The position numbers and the translations under genes are program-made. Below are positions 26,269 through 35,520 of a DNA stretch of 64,000 nucleotides, piece by piece (position 1 is the first letter of the stretch; each line of letters starts with the position of its first letter). The stretch is from Streptomyces sp. NBC_01451 (lineage in GTDB: Bacteria > Actinomycetota > Actinomycetes > Streptomycetales > Streptomycetaceae). The stretch spans positions 6,510,001 to 6,574,000 of the forward strand of contig NZ_CP109479.1 in the NCBI RefSeq assembly GCF_036227485.1, in the 5' to 3' direction. The notes beneath the pieces are model-generated. The model searched no databases and was not told the origin of the DNA. It saw only the letters and a program-made list of their open reading frames with translations.

Positions 26269-27888
26269 TCAGCGACCGCTGCCCAGGGCGCGACGGCCCC
26301 GGCCACCGCGCTGGGACAGGACCGGCAGGCGGTCGGGGGCCGACGCCCTGGTGTCCTCCTCCAGGCGCAGCGCCAGCGCCGGGCAGCGGCGCACCGCGCG
26401 CAGCGCCTTCGCCTCCGCGTACCGGGGGACCTTCGCCTGCGCGACGGTGGGGAAGCCGTCGGCGCCGAGTTCGAAGACCTCCGGGAGGATGTCGGCGCAC
26501 AGGCCGTGGCCCCGGCAGAGGGTCCAGTCGACGTAGATCTTCTGGCGGCTGGGGCCGCTCTCCTCCTCCGCCTGGCCGCCCGGGATGCCCGTGGGCGTCT
26601 GGCCGCCCTCGAAGAGCGGCAGAACGCCCTCCACGGGCCTTCCGCAGCCGTTTCCGAGGACGTGGGCCGCGAGGTCGTCGGTGAACGCCTTGATGGTCGA
26701 TTCCAGGAACATCGCCGAGCCGTCCGGGTGCGAGCACGCACCGCGCCGCTTCACGGACTTGGCGACCTGCTTGACGGCCTCCAGGGCGGCCGGGCCGCCG
26801 CCGTTGAGGATGTCCGCCATGCCGCGCGCCGCCGCGGGCAGGCCGAGGTAGCAGGGGCCGCACTGGCCGGCGCTCTCCTCGGCCAGCCACTGGGCCACGC
26901 GCAGGGACTCACCGAGCGGGCAGGTGTCCTGGCTGATCGGCAGGATCGCGCCGGCGCCGAGCGCGCCGCCCACGGCGTCCAGGGAGTTGCGGGAGACGAT
27001 CGCCTCGTTGACCGTCGCCGAGTCGATCCACTTGCCGTGGTAGCCGCCGGTCAGCACACCCTGCGGGACCGGCGGGGCGCCGGCGAGCTGGAGGACGTAC
27101 CGCAGGGGCACGCCGGTCGGGACCTCGATCACCATGGGGCGGGCGACCGCGCCGGAGACCGTGAGCATGACGGTGCCCGGCTCGTCGTACAGGCCGGTGT
27201 TGCAGTAGCGCTCGGCGCCGATGCGGGCGGCGATGGCCAGCTGGGCGTACGTCTCGGCGTTGGACAGCAGGGTGGGTGCGCCGCCGACGCCGCTCTGCGA
27301 GGCGCTGATCTTGCGGCCGGGCGGGATCGCCGGGCCGCCGTCGATGGAACGGATCAGCGAGGCGGCGGCGCCGGTGACCATGCGGATCGGATTGCGCTGC
27401 ACGCGCGCGCGGAGGGCCGACCGGCGGCCGTTGTTGAGGCCGCGCTCGGCGAGCGCGGCCTCCATGGAACGCTGGGTGGATTCACGTGTCACCCCGATGA
27501 CGAGCGTGCGGGCGCCCATGGCCTCCGCGCACAGCAGGGCGCCGTCCAGGATCAGGTGCGGGGCACGGTTGACCAGCACCGTGTCCTTGCGGCAGGCGGG
27601 CTCGTCCTCGCTCGCGTTGACGACGACGACCGGCCGCACACCGCGGCGGATCGCCGTCTCGGCGACCGACCGCAGCTTCTTGTGAAAAGGGAAGCCCGCG
27701 CCGCCGCGGCCCTTCAGCGAGATACGTTCGGCGAGCTGCGCGAGCTGCTCGCCGCCCATCGGTTCGAGCGGCCCGTGCACCTTGAGGTGCATGGGCAGGT
27801 CCAGTCGTTCGACAAGGTCGAAACCCGACGTGAGCTGGGGAAGCCCGACCACGCGGACTTCGGGGACGTCGGGCAGAGCCTCGTTCAC
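26269..27888 (-). CDS. NuoF-like flavo-iron-sulfur protein fused to a ferredoxin domain
   Basis: This 539-residue protein has the NuoF FMN/NADH fold (GRGGAGFP, 60-67; NASEDEPACRKD), an SLBB segment and a 4Fe-4S site (SAGQCGPCYLG, about 345, with a later RRGACSHPDG). A C-terminal single-cluster ferredoxin domain follows (KIYVDWTLCRGHGLCADI...RRCPALAL, about 447-505). Outside Complex I such proteins feed NAD(P)H electrons to partner acceptors. The upstream gene of the same operon encodes a ferric-reductase-like membrane cytochrome, a likely partner. The GTG start overlaps the upstream stop (GTGA). The redox partner and physiological role are inferred. Confidence 0.85.
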   Translation of the reverse strand: MNEALPDVPEVRVVGLPQLTSGFDLVERLDLPMHLKVHGPLEPMGGEQLAQLAERISLKGRGGAGFPFHKKLRSVAETAIRRGVRPVVVVNASEDEPACRKDTVLVNRAPHLILDGALLCAEAMGARTLVIGVTRESTQRSMEAALAERGLNNGRRSALRARVQRNPIRMVTGAAASLIRSIDGGPAIPPGRKISASQSGVGGAPTLLSNAETYAQLAIAARIGAERYCNTGLYDEPGTVMLTVSGAVARPMVIEVPTGVPLRYVLQLAGAPPVPQGVLTGGYHGKWIDSATVNEAIVSRNSLDAVGGALGAGAILPISQDTCPLGESLRVAQWLAEESAGQCGPCYLGLPAAARGMADILNGGGPAALEAVKQVAKSVKRRGACSHPDGSAMFLESTIKAFTDDLAAHVLGNGCGRPVEGVLPLFEGGQTPTGIPGGQAEEESGPSRQKIYVDWTLCRGHGLCADILPEVFELGADGFPTVAQAKVPRYAEAKALRAVRRCPALALRLEEDTRASAPDRLPVLSQRGGRGRRALGSGR

Positions 27889-29183
27889 TTAAAGCCTCCG
27901 GAAGGCGCGTTCCAAGGTTCGCCCGAACCCGGTGCGTCGAAGTCATAGGAAGCACCGGGGTTTGTATCAGTGGCGGGACCGCTGTTGTACGTGTCGTTCG
28001 CGTTGTACGTGCCATAGGCGGCATTCGACTCACCGGTGTTGTACACATCACTCGTGCCGTACGCGGCGGTGCCCGGATTGCCATAGGCAGGGATGTTGTA
28101 TCCGGTGTCGTTCATCGGGTCGTACGCCGACACGGGCGCCTCGCCGACCGGCGGCGGGGACGGGATCGGCCAGCTGCCCGACGTGCTGCCGTCCATCCGC
28201 GGCATCGCCTCGGTGGACTGGATGTCCATGCGCGCGGTCTGGTCCATGTACGAGTCCTGCGTGCGCGGGGGAGTCACGGCACGGTAGGCCGCCGCGAAGC
28301 CGTCCTGCGCGGGTTCGGGGGTCATGGTGCGGCTGGCCGGCACGTCGTAGAGCGGTGACGCGGAGGGCGCGCTGCGCTGCGGGGGGATCCCCGAGTCCCC
28401 GCGCGCGGGCCTGCCCGCGGACTGGTTCTCGTAGCCCGGCAGGGAGGACTCCCCGAGGCGTGCACGGCTCGCGTCCAGGCCCTCGCGGCCCGGTCGCTCC
28501 TGGGAGCCCAGGATCGCCATGATCTGGGCGGCCACCTTGCGCTTGAACGGGCGGGGCGCGGAGCGCAGCGCCAGGGCCGCGATGACCGCGACCAGGGACA
28601 GGCTGTACAGGATCGTGAAGATCGGCTTCGCCTGACGGCCCGCGTACAGGCCGTGGACCAGCGCGAAGCACCAGGCCGGGTAGGCCAGCATGTGCATCGC
28701 GCGCCAGCGGGCCGCGACCGGTGCCGGGGAGGCGAACCGGCTGCGCAGCGCGCCGGTGAAGGCCGTGAAGATCATGAGCAGGCCGGCCATGGAGCCCATG
28801 CCGATGAGGCCCGAGGTGCCGCTGACGCCGAGGCTGAAGGGGATCAGCGCGGCGATCAGCGGGGCGTGGTCGAGGGCCAGTTTCACCGAGACGTGCAGCA
28901 GCAGGAAGGCGACCGAGGAGACGGCCGTCGTCCGGTGCACGGCCTGTGCGATCAACCGCTGACGGGTGTTCAGGAAGACCCGGTCGGTCGCGACCAGACC
29001 CCAGATCACCGAGCAGGAGAGGGCGACCAGTGACAGGACGCCGGCGCCGAAGTTGAGGAAGTCCTGGACCGAGTCTCCTCCGACCAGCACGACCACGGGT
29101 ATGAGGATCAGCATGGCAGCCGTCGCCATCCCGGAGGCCGAACGGCCCGTCCTGGGAAGCGAACTGTTACTACGAGGGTTCAT
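27885..29183 (-). CDS. ferric-reductase-like transmembrane cytochrome b protein
   Basis: This 432-residue protein has about six membrane helices within residues 18-215 and paired histidines consistent with heme b (AVHRTTAVSSVAFLLLHVSVKLALDHAP; ARWRAMHMLAYPAWCFALVHGL). This is the ferric-reductase-like (FRD) layout. The C-terminal half is a disordered Pro/Ser/Tyr/Asn-rich cytoplasmic tail with TYNANDTY-like repeats. It lacks its own FAD/NAD domain, and the coupled NuoF-like protein could supply that function. ATG 29183 is preceded by GGAG. Confidence 0.8.
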   Translation of the reverse strand: MNPRSNSSLPRTGRSASGMATAAMLILIPVVVLVGGDSVQDFLNFGAGVLSLVALSCSVIWGLVATDRVFLNTRQRLIAQAVHRTTAVSSVAFLLLHVSVKLALDHAPLIAALIPFSLGVSGTSGLIGMGSMAGLLMIFTAFTGALRSRFASPAPVAARWRAMHMLAYPAWCFALVHGLYAGRQAKPIFTILYSLSLVAVIAALALRSAPRPFKRKVAAQIMAILGSQERPGREGLDASRARLGESSLPGYENQSAGRPARGDSGIPPQRSAPSASPLYDVPASRTMTPEPAQDGFAAAYRAVTPPRTQDSYMDQTARMDIQSTEAMPRMDGSTSGSWPIPSPPPVGEAPVSAYDPMNDTGYNIPAYGNPGTAAYGTSDVYNTGESNAAYGTYNANDTYNSGPATDTNPGASYDFDAPGSGEPWNAPSGGFK

Positions 29184-29314
29184 GGGGGCAACTCCGAGCG
29201 GTTCGGGAAGGCGGTCCCGCGTCGAACTCTAAGTCGAGACATACCGAGGAGTACGAGGTTTGAGTTATTGCGTTGTTACCAAAGGGCTGTGAGGCCGTTG
29301 TGATGTCCCATAGG

Positions 29315-29349
29315 GGTTGTTACGCGAAGTAATTTTTGAACCTGGTTCA
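29315..29349. promoter_or_regulatory. palindromes upstream of the cytochrome gene
   Basis: TTAC-GCGAA-GTAA (about 29319-29331) and a perfect TGAACC-T-GGTTCA palindrome (29337-29349) lie about 150 bp upstream of the leftward operon and close to the IS insertion point. They are candidate binding sites for an unidentified regulator. Confidence 0.35.
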
Positions 29350-29388
29350 GGTTTTGCTGTGTGGCGATTCACGTTTCCTTCTGAGGCC

Positions 29389-29417
29389 CTAGTACTCCAG
29401 CTGCAGATCGTGATCTT
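29389..29417 (+). repeat. left target duplication CTAG and terminal inverted repeat of the IS
   Basis: CTAG at 29389-29392, then the inverted repeat starting TACTCCAGCTGC. The transposase stop codon begins at the inner edge of the repeat. Confidence 0.9.
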
Positions 29418-30733
29418 CATGTCTGGGATGCGGCTTGTCGTAGGTAATGGCTGTTCCGTGACCGTGCCTGGTGGCGGCGTCGCCAGTCGGACCAGCCGAG
29501 CCGGTGGGCCAGATCGTGAAGAGGCCGGACGGCAACGGTGATGAACAGTCGCTGGATCTCATTGCAGGTCAGCGGGATCAGACCGTCGGGTCCCGGCCGG
29601 TGGGCATGCTCGTCGGCTCGGACGACGGCGAGGAAGGCGTGGGCGAGCATGGCGAGGGTGACCCAGCGGCTCCAGGAGGGGTAGCGGCGGACCTGGTGCT
29701 CGTCGAGCCCGGCCAGGCCCTTCCCGGTCTGGAAGGCTTCCTCCACTCGCCACCTGGAACCGGCGATCCTAACCAGAGTGTTCAGCGGCACCAACTGGGC
29801 GGAATGGCAGCGGTAGTAGGCCAGTTCGCCGGTGGCTCGGTTGCGGCGGATCAGCAGCTGGCGCCCTCCTGATCCCGTGGCGACCAGATCGATCACGGCC
29901 CAGTCGTAGAAACGCTGTCCCTTCGCTCCCTGTCCGGCGGACAGCTTCTGCCAGGCCCGCCGGGGCAACTTGGCAGCCAGGGCATCCGCACGAAACTTGC
30001 CTGCCCCGGTGGCCACTTCGGCCGAACACGCCACTGCAAGCACGTAGCCCATGCCGCGTTCCTCCAGAGCGGACCACAGTTTCGGGTTGCCGCCATAGAC
30101 CTCGTCGCCGGTCACCCAGCCGACATGGTGTCCGGCGTCCAGGAATCGTTCGATCATCACGCGGGCCAGCTCCGGCTTGGTCGCGAAGTCGGTGTCCTCG
30201 CCGAGTCCGGCCGCCCGGCAACGGTCGGGGTCAGAGATCCAGGAGCGCGGGATGTACAGCTCGCGGTCCACCGCTGCGTGCCCGCGGGCGCCGGCGTAGA
30301 CAAGGTAGACGGCGACCTGGGAGTTTTCGATCCGGCCGGCGGTGCCGGTGTACTGGCGCTGGACCCCGACGGTGTGAGTGCCCTTCTTCACGTCGCCGGT
30401 CTCGTCCACGACCAGCACCGCGGCCTCGTCGTGCAGATGCTCCACGACATACTCGCGCACGTCGTCGCGGACGGCATCGGCGTCCCAGGCCGCCCGGCAC
30501 AGCAGATGCTGCATGCCATGCGGATTCGCATCCCCGACCCACTCCGCGATCGTCCAGCAGTTCTTGCGCGGCAGGTCCGCCAGCAGTCCCAACACCAATC
30601 GCCCGGCCCGCCGCCGGGGTTCGACCCGGGCGAACCGGCCCGCGATACGCCCCATGGCCACCTCGAACGCCTCCCGCCAACGGACGGGATCTATGCTGTG
30701 ACCTACGGCCACCGTCTGATCTTCTGTCTTCAC
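29417..30733 (-). CDS. IS701-family DDE transposase
   Basis: This is a transposase of about 438 residues. The DDE residues appear in VLVVDETGDVKKG, WVTGDEVYGGNP and RWRVEEAFQTGKGLAGLDEHQVR, the last being the IS701/IS4-type E motif with downstream R. GVQRQYTGTAGRIENSQVAVYL is also typical. The frame extends upstream to 30904, but the family N-terminus (HSIDPVRWREAF) indicates a start at GTG 30733 or GTG 30712; there is no strong ribosome-binding site. It appears intact. Confidence 0.88.
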   Translation of the reverse strand: MKTEDQTVAVGHSIDPVRWREAFEVAMGRIAGRFARVEPRRRAGRLVLGLLADLPRKNCWTIAEWVGDANPHGMQHLLCRAAWDADAVRDDVREYVVEHLHDEAAVLVVDETGDVKKGTHTVGVQRQYTGTAGRIENSQVAVYLVYAGARGHAAVDRELYIPRSWISDPDRCRAAGLGEDTDFATKPELARVMIERFLDAGHHVGWVTGDEVYGGNPKLWSALEERGMGYVLAVACSAEVATGAGKFRADALAAKLPRRAWQKLSAGQGAKGQRFYDWAVIDLVATGSGGRQLLIRRNRATGELAYYRCHSAQLVPLNTLVRIAGSRWRVEEAFQTGKGLAGLDEHQVRRYPSWSRWVTLAMLAHAFLAVVRADEHAHRPGPDGLIPLTCNEIQRLFITVAVRPLHDLAHRLGWSDWRRRHQARSRNSHYLRQAASQT

Positions 30734-30859
30734 ACACCGATGATCACCGGTGGCCGCACCTGCTCCCGCACCAGCCCGGACCTGTGTGACCGGCTGACGG
30801 ACGGCGAACTGCCGGAAATCCGGGCGACGGCCACCGCCCCGGCTGACACGCTGGCGCAC

Positions 30860-31294
30860 ATGACCACGCCACCGACCGCGAGACAACGACTCGCCGCGCT
30901 CCACAGCTATGCGGCCGTGAACGGTGAGGACTTCACCGGCCAGAACCTTGCTTCAGCTCGCACGTCGCAACTGCGGTTCACTCGCTGCTCGTTCATCGGG
31001 GCCGATCTACGCCACGCCACCCTGGACGGGTGTTGGTTCAAGTTCTGTGACTTCAGCGGCGCAGACCTGCGCGGGGCTTCACTGCGCGAGGTCAGCCTGG
31101 CCGGATGCGATCTACGGGGTGCTGATCTGCGCGACACCGATCTGACCGACGCCAGGTTCGGAAGCGTAAACACTGGCGTGCCCCCGCTCGGGCTGACCAA
31201 CATCACCGGTGCCCGGTTCGACGGAGCGTCCTTGCGCAACATTCAAGCGGAAGGCGTCATCGGGTGGCCACCCGGGCACGGCGCGAACGAGTAG
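30860..31294 (+). CDS. pentapeptide-repeat passenger protein of the IS
   Basis: This 144-residue protein contains tandem A-[DN]-L-x-x type pentapeptides (FIGADLRHATLDGC, DFSGADLRGASLREV, LAGCDLRGADLRDTDLTDARF). They predict a right-handed beta-helix. It lies between the transposase start and the right inverted repeat, so it moves with the IS, and is read away from the transposase. Some pentapeptide proteins mimic DNA and protect gyrase (Qnr, MfpA); nothing here shows that activity. The ATG 30860 start is the most compact choice, but no clear Shine-Dalgarno is seen. Confidence 0.7.
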   Translation: MTTPPTARQRLAALHSYAAVNGEDFTGQNLASARTSQLRFTRCSFIGADLRHATLDGCWFKFCDFSGADLRGASLREVSLAGCDLRGADLRDTDLTDARFGSVNTGVPPLGLTNITGARFDGASLRNIQAEGVIGWPPGHGANE

Positions 31295-31309
31295 GCCCTG
31301 CCTGGCGGC

Positions 31310-31338
31310 AAGATCACGATCTACAGCTGGAGTACTAG
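31310..31338 (-). repeat. right terminal inverted repeat and target duplication CTAG of the IS
   Basis: It matches the left repeat in 24 of 25 positions and is followed by the CTAG duplication. Only 128 bp separate it from the leuS leader peptide. Confidence 0.9.
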
Positions 31339-31454
31339 GGGGTCGTGGGAGTGTCGTGTGGGGGTCCTGTGGGGACTTCCGGGACTCCGTCCCGGCGTGG
31401 CACCCGGTGCCGTGCGCCCCGGTAACTCCGTCGCGGCTCCCTCGACGACTGCGG

Positions 31455-31460
31455 TACCCT
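31455..31460 (+). promoter_or_regulatory. -10 element for the leuS leader transcript
   Basis: TACCCT lies exactly 6 nt before the leader-peptide ATG, suggesting that the leader peptide is translated from a leaderless transcript. No convincing -35 is seen. Confidence 0.45.
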
Positions 31461-31466
31461 GACGCC

Positions 31467-31505
31467 ATGCGTGCCGTACGCCTTCTGCTTAGCGAGCCGC
31501 GCTGA
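31467..31505 (+). CDS. leucine leader peptide of leuS
   Basis: The 12-codon frame reads MRAVRLLLSEPR and then stop, with three consecutive leucine codons (CTT CTG CTT) placed before a set of hairpins and a terminator in front of leucyl-tRNA synthetase. This is the classic design of ribosome-mediated attenuation, in which stalling at leucine codons when charged tRNA-Leu is scarce favours read-through. Confidence 0.65.
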   Translation: MRAVRLLLSEPR

Positions 31506-31574
31506 TCAGTCCCGACCGCTGACGAATCGTGGTCGGCATCGGCGCGGCGTCCCCTCCTGTGCGAGGGGATTTTT
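31496..31574 (+). promoter_or_regulatory. attenuator hairpins and terminator upstream of leuS
   Basis: Three elements follow the leader peptide. GCCGCGC at its 3' end can pair with GCGCGGC (31542-31548). An inner stem CCGACC/GGTCGG spans 31512-31535. An intrinsic terminator CCCCTC-ctgtgc-GAGGGG with ATTTTT covers 31551-31574. The mutual exclusion needed for attenuation is plausible but has not been folded here. Confidence 0.6.
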
Positions 31575-31619
31575 CATTTCCAGCCGCTGGCAGAGACGAT
31601 CGATGGAGCTTTGAGGACC

Positions 31620-34499
31620 ATGAGCGAGACGAACCCCGCTGCCGCCGAGGTCGCGGCGCCGCACCGCTACACGGCTGCCATGGCGGCCGACATCGAGGCA
31701 CGCTGGCAGGACTTCTGGGACGCCGAGGGCACGTACGCCGCCCCCAACCCGAGCGGCGACCTGGCGGGCGACCCCGAGCTGGCGGCCAAGCCCAAGAAAT
31801 TCATCATGGACATGTTCCCGTACCCCTCCGGTGCGGGTCTGCACGTCGGCCATCCGCTGGGCTACATCGCGACCGACGTGTCCGCCCGCTTCCAGCGCAT
31901 GACCGGCCACAACGTCCTGCACACCCTGGGCTTCGACGCCTTCGGCCTGCCCGCCGAGCAGTACGCGGTGCAGACCGGCACGCACCCCAGGGTGTCCACC
32001 GAGGCCAACATCGAGAACATGAAGGTCCAACTGCGTCGGCTGGGCCTGGGCCACGACAAGCGCCGGTCCTTCGCGACGATCGACCCGGACTACTACAAGT
32101 GGACCCAGTGGATCTTCCTGCAGATCTTCAACTCCTGGTACGACGAGGAGGCGGACAGGGCCCGCCCGATCGCCGACCTGATCGCCCAGTTCGAGAGCGG
32201 CGAGCGTGCCGTACCGGGTGACCACGCGCGCGCGTGGAACGAGCTGACCGCCATCGAGCGCGCCGACGTCCTGGGCGAGTACCGCCTGGCGTACGCCTCC
32301 GAGGCGCCCGTCAACTGGTGCCCGGGACTGGGCACCGTACTGGCGAACGAGGAGGTCACCGCGGACGGCCGTTCCGAGCGCGGCAACTTCCCCGTCTTCA
32401 AGGCCAGGCTGCGCCAGTGGAACATGCGCATCACCGCCTACGCCGACCGGCTGCTGAACGACCTGGACGCGCTGGACTGGCCCGAGGCCATCAAGCTGCA
32501 GCAGCGCAACTGGATCGGCCGCTCCGAGGGCGCCCGCGTCGACTTCGCCGTGGACGGCGGGGCCATCACGGTCTTCACCACCCGCCCGGACACCCTGTTC
32601 GGCGCCAGTTACATGGTTCTGGCGCCCGAGCACCCGCTGGTCGAGAAGCTGGTCCCGGCCGCCTGGCCCGAGGGCACCCACGACGTCTGGACGGGCGGCC
32701 ACGCCACGCCCGCCGAGGCCGTCGCCGCCTACCGCGCCCAGGCCGCCTCGAAGTCGGACGTCGAGCGGCAGGCCGAGGCCAAGGACAAGACCGGTGTCTT
32801 CATCGGCTCGTACGCGACCAACCCGGTCAACGGTGAGCGGATCCCCGTCTTCATCGCCGACTACGTCCTGATGGGCTACGGCACCGGCGCGATCATGGCC
32901 GTACCGGCGGGCGACCAGCGCGACTTCGAGTTCGCGCGCGCCTTCGAGCTGCCGATCCACTGCATCGTCGAGCCGACCGACGGACGCGGCACCGACACCT
33001 CGACATGGGACAGCGCCTTCGGGGCGTACGACGCGAAGATCATCAACTCGGCCAACGGCGACATCTCGCTGGACGGGCTGGCCGTCGCCGAAGCCAAGGC
33101 GCGCATCACCGAGTGGCTGGAGCACAAGGGCATCGGCCACGGCACCGTCAACTTCCGGCTGCGCGACTGGCTGTTCAGCCGCCAGCGCTACTGGGGCGAG
33201 CCCTTCCCCATCGTCTACGACGAGGACGGCGTCGCCCACTCGCTGCCCGAGTCGATGCTGCCCCTGGAACTGCCCGAGGTCGAGGACTACTCGCCGCGCA
33301 CCTTCGACGCGGACGACGCGAACACCGAGCCCGAGACCCCGCTGTCCCGCAACGCGGACTGGGTCAACGTCACCCTGGACCTGGGCGACGGGCGTGGCCC
33401 GCGGAAGTACCGCCGCGAGACCAACACCATGCCCAACTGGGCCGGTTCCTGCTGGTACGAGCTGCGCTACCTGGACCCGCACAACAGCGAGAAGCTGGTC
33501 GACCCGGCCATCGAGCAGTACTGGATGGGCCCCCGCGAAGGACAGCCCCACGGCGGCGTCGACCTGTACGTCGGCGGCGCCGAACACGCCGTACTGCACC
33601 TGCTGTACGCGCGCTTCTGGTCCAAGGTCCTGTTCGACCTGGGGCACGTCTCCTCGGCCGAGCCGTTCCACCGGCTGTTCAACCAGGGCATGATCCAGGC
33701 CTTCGTGTACCGCGACAGCCGCGGCATCGCCGTCCCGGCCGCCGAGGTGGAGGAGCGCGACGGCGCCTACTTCCACGAGGGCGAGAAGGTCTCCCGGCTG
33801 CTGGGCAAGATGGGCAAGTCCCTGAAGAACGCGGTCACTCCGGACGAGATCTGCGCCGAGTACGGGGCGGACACCCTGCGCCTGTACGAGATGGCGATGG
33901 GCCCCCTGGACGTGTCGCGGCCGTGGGACACGCGCGCGGTGGTGGGCCAGTACCGGCTGCTGCAGCGGCTGTGGCGCAACGTCGTCGACGAGGAAAGCGG
34001 CGAGGTCACCGTCGTCGACACCGAGGCAGACGAGCCGACACTGCGGGCCCTGCACAAGGCGATCGACGGCGTCCGCCAGGACCTGGAGGGCCTGCGGTTC
34101 AACACCGCGATCGCCAAGGTCACCGAGCTGAACAACCACCTGACCAAGGCGGGCGGTCCGGTCGCGCGCACGGTCGCCGAGGCACTGGTGCTGCTGGTCG
34201 CGCCGCTGGCCCCGCACATCGCCGAGGAGCTGTGGCGCAGGCTGGGCCACTCCGAATCGGTCGTCCACCAGGACTTCCCGGTCGCCGACCCCGCGTACGT
34301 CGTGGACGAGAGCGTGACCTGCGTCGTGCAGATCAAGGGCAAGGTCAAGGCGCGTCTGGAGGTCTCGCCGTCGATCTCCGACGACGAGCTGGAGAAGGTG
34401 GCCCTGGGTGACGACAAGGTCGTGGAGGCGCTGGCCGGCGCGGGGATCCGCAAGGTGATCGTGCGGGCGCCGAAGCTGGTCAACATCGTCACGGCGTAG
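31620..34499 (+). CDS. leuS: leucyl-tRNA synthetase
   Basis: This 959-residue class I synthetase charges tRNA-Leu. [20 protein letters not shown] (about 63-82) carries the HIGH-equivalent motif. The CP1 editing domain lies in the middle ([21 protein letters not shown]). The KMSKS equivalent is KMGKSLKN (about 730), followed by an anticodon-binding and C-terminal domain. The ATG follows TGAGGA. Expression is probably attenuated through the leucine leader upstream. Confidence 0.97.
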   Translation: MSETNPAAAEVAAPHRYTAAMAADIEARWQDFWDAEGTYAAPNPSGDLAGDPELAAKPKKFIMDMFPYPSGAGLHVGHPLGYIATDVSARFQRMTGHNVLHTLGFDAFGLPAEQYAVQTGTHPRVSTEANIENMKVQLRRLGLGHDKRRSFATIDPDYYKWTQWIFLQIFNSWYDEEADRARPIADLIAQFESGERAVPGDHARAWNELTAIERADVLGEYRLAYASEAPVNWCPGLGTVLANEEVTADGRSERGNFPVFKARLRQWNMRITAYADRLLNDLDALDWPEAIKLQQRNWIGRSEGARVDFAVDGGAITVFTTRPDTLFGASYMVLAPEHPLVEKLVPAAWPEGTHDVWTGGHATPAEAVAAYRAQAASKSDVERQAEAKDKTGVFIGSYATNPVNGERIPVFIADYVLMGYGTGAIMAVPAGDQRDFEFARAFELPIHCIVEPTDGRGTDTSTWDSAFGAYDAKIINSANGDISLDGLAVAEAKARITEWLEHKGIGHGTVNFRLRDWLFSRQRYWGEPFPIVYDEDGVAHSLPESMLPLELPEVEDYSPRTFDADDANTEPETPLSRNADWVNVTLDLGDGRGPRKYRRETNTMPNWAGSCWYELRYLDPHNSEKLVDPAIEQYWMGPREGQPHGGVDLYVGGAEHAVLHLLYARFWSKVLFDLGHVSSAEPFHRLFNQGMIQAFVYRDSRGIAVPAAEVEERDGAYFHEGEKVSRLLGKMGKSLKNAVTPDEICAEYGADTLRLYEMAMGPLDVSRPWDTRAVVGQYRLLQRLWRNVVDEESGEVTVVDTEADEPTLRALHKAIDGVRQDLEGLRFNTAIAKVTELNNHLTKAGGPVARTVAEALVLLVAPLAPHIAEELWRRLGHSESVVHQDFPVADPAYVVDESVTCVVQIKGKVKARLEVSPSISDDELEKVALGDDKVVEALAGAGIRKVIVRAPKLVNIVTA

Positions 34500-34656
34500 C
34501 GGCGCAGGGGAGGGCGGTCCGGCGGGTTGTCTGCCGGGCGGCTCCGGGTAGTCCCCTACGGGCAGGTTCGGGGTTCTTTTGGAACTCCGGGCCTGCTCTT
34601 TGCGTTTACCGTTGAAGAGCGGCTCGAAGGCCGTGCCCGGTACGAGGAGGAGCGTC

Positions 34657-35439
34657 GTGGAAGCCGCTGTCGCAGTTGTCGCCCTGCTCTTCCTGCTGTT
34701 CGTCGTGCTGGGCGTGTACGCGACCGTGAAGGTGGTCGGCGCGGCCAAGAGAGGTGTGGACCGGACGATCTCGCAGGCCCGCCGCACGGTCGAGGACACC
34801 ACGCTGCGCGCCAAGACCTACGCCCAGCCGGGCCCGGCCGGCGAGCTGGCCCAGCTCAGGCTCAAGCTGCGTACGTCGATGCGTGCCACGCAGGACGCGC
34901 TGCACGCGGGCGTGGGCGAGGACGAGTCCCTGAAGGAGGCCCTCGGCCTCTTCGAGCGGCTCAGCGCGCACGGCCACGAACTGGACGCGGAGCTGAAGCG
35001 GCTGGAGTCCGAGCCCGACCGGGCGACACTCGTCGCACGGCTGCCCGCCCTGCGCGAGCGCACCGACCACATCACGCATGCGGCCGACTCGCTGCGGTGG
35101 GCGGCCCGGGACCGGGCGACCCGTTTCGCGGGCGACGACCTGGACGCCCTGAGAACTCAGATAGACGTCGAGGCGGGCGCCCTGCGGCACTGGACGACCG
35201 AGGAACCCACGCCTGCCCCCGCACCCGCACCGACCCCCACATCGACCTCCACGCCCGCCTCGGCTCCGCCGCCGTGGCCCGAGGCCCCGGCCGCCGACGG
35301 CGCCTCGGCGCAGCAGACCTGGCCGGACAACCCCGACGCCCGCCGGGCCGCCGAACAGACCAGGCCGGCCATCACTCCGCCGGTCCAGCCGCCCGTCTAC
35401 CCCTGGCAGAAGAAACCCCGTCCCGAGAGCACGACTTGA
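34657..35439 (+). CDS. membrane-anchored coiled-coil protein
   Basis: This 260-residue protein starts with a membrane anchor (VVALLFLLFVVLGVYATVKVV). A long helical, charged region (about 30-165) with probable coiled coil follows, then a Pro/Thr/Ala-rich disordered tail ending in basic residues. No catalytic motif is seen. The GTG 34657 start has GAGGAGG 8 nt upstream. It is conserved in position between leuS and degV in Streptomyces; its role is unknown. Confidence 0.78.
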   Translation: MEAAVAVVALLFLLFVVLGVYATVKVVGAAKRGVDRTISQARRTVEDTTLRAKTYAQPGPAGELAQLRLKLRTSMRATQDALHAGVGEDESLKEALGLFERLSAHGHELDAELKRLESEPDRATLVARLPALRERTDHITHAADSLRWAARDRATRFAGDDLDALRTQIDVEAGALRHWTTEEPTPAPAPAPTPTSTSTPASAPPPWPEAPAADGASAQQTWPDNPDARRAAEQTRPAITPPVQPPVYPWQKKPRPESTT

Positions 35440-35520
35440 TCCGGCGGGCCGCCTCCGGGTCCGTCGCAGGTGAAAGGGGCGGGCTGCCGCCCACGAGCTA
35501 CGGCAGGTAACCTCCAGCTC

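Larger units (their letters stand above)
29393..31334. mobile_element. IS701-family insertion sequence with passenger gene
   Basis: The element is 1942 bp, bounded by 25-bp terminal inverted repeats with one mismatch (29393-29417 and 31310-31334, outer end TACTCCAGCTG). A direct CTAG lies on both sides (29389-29392 and 31335-31338). A 4-bp YTAG duplication is typical of IS701. It carries a leftward DDE transposase and a rightward pentapeptide-repeat gene. Both ends and both genes are intact, which points to recent insertion. Confidence 0.9.
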
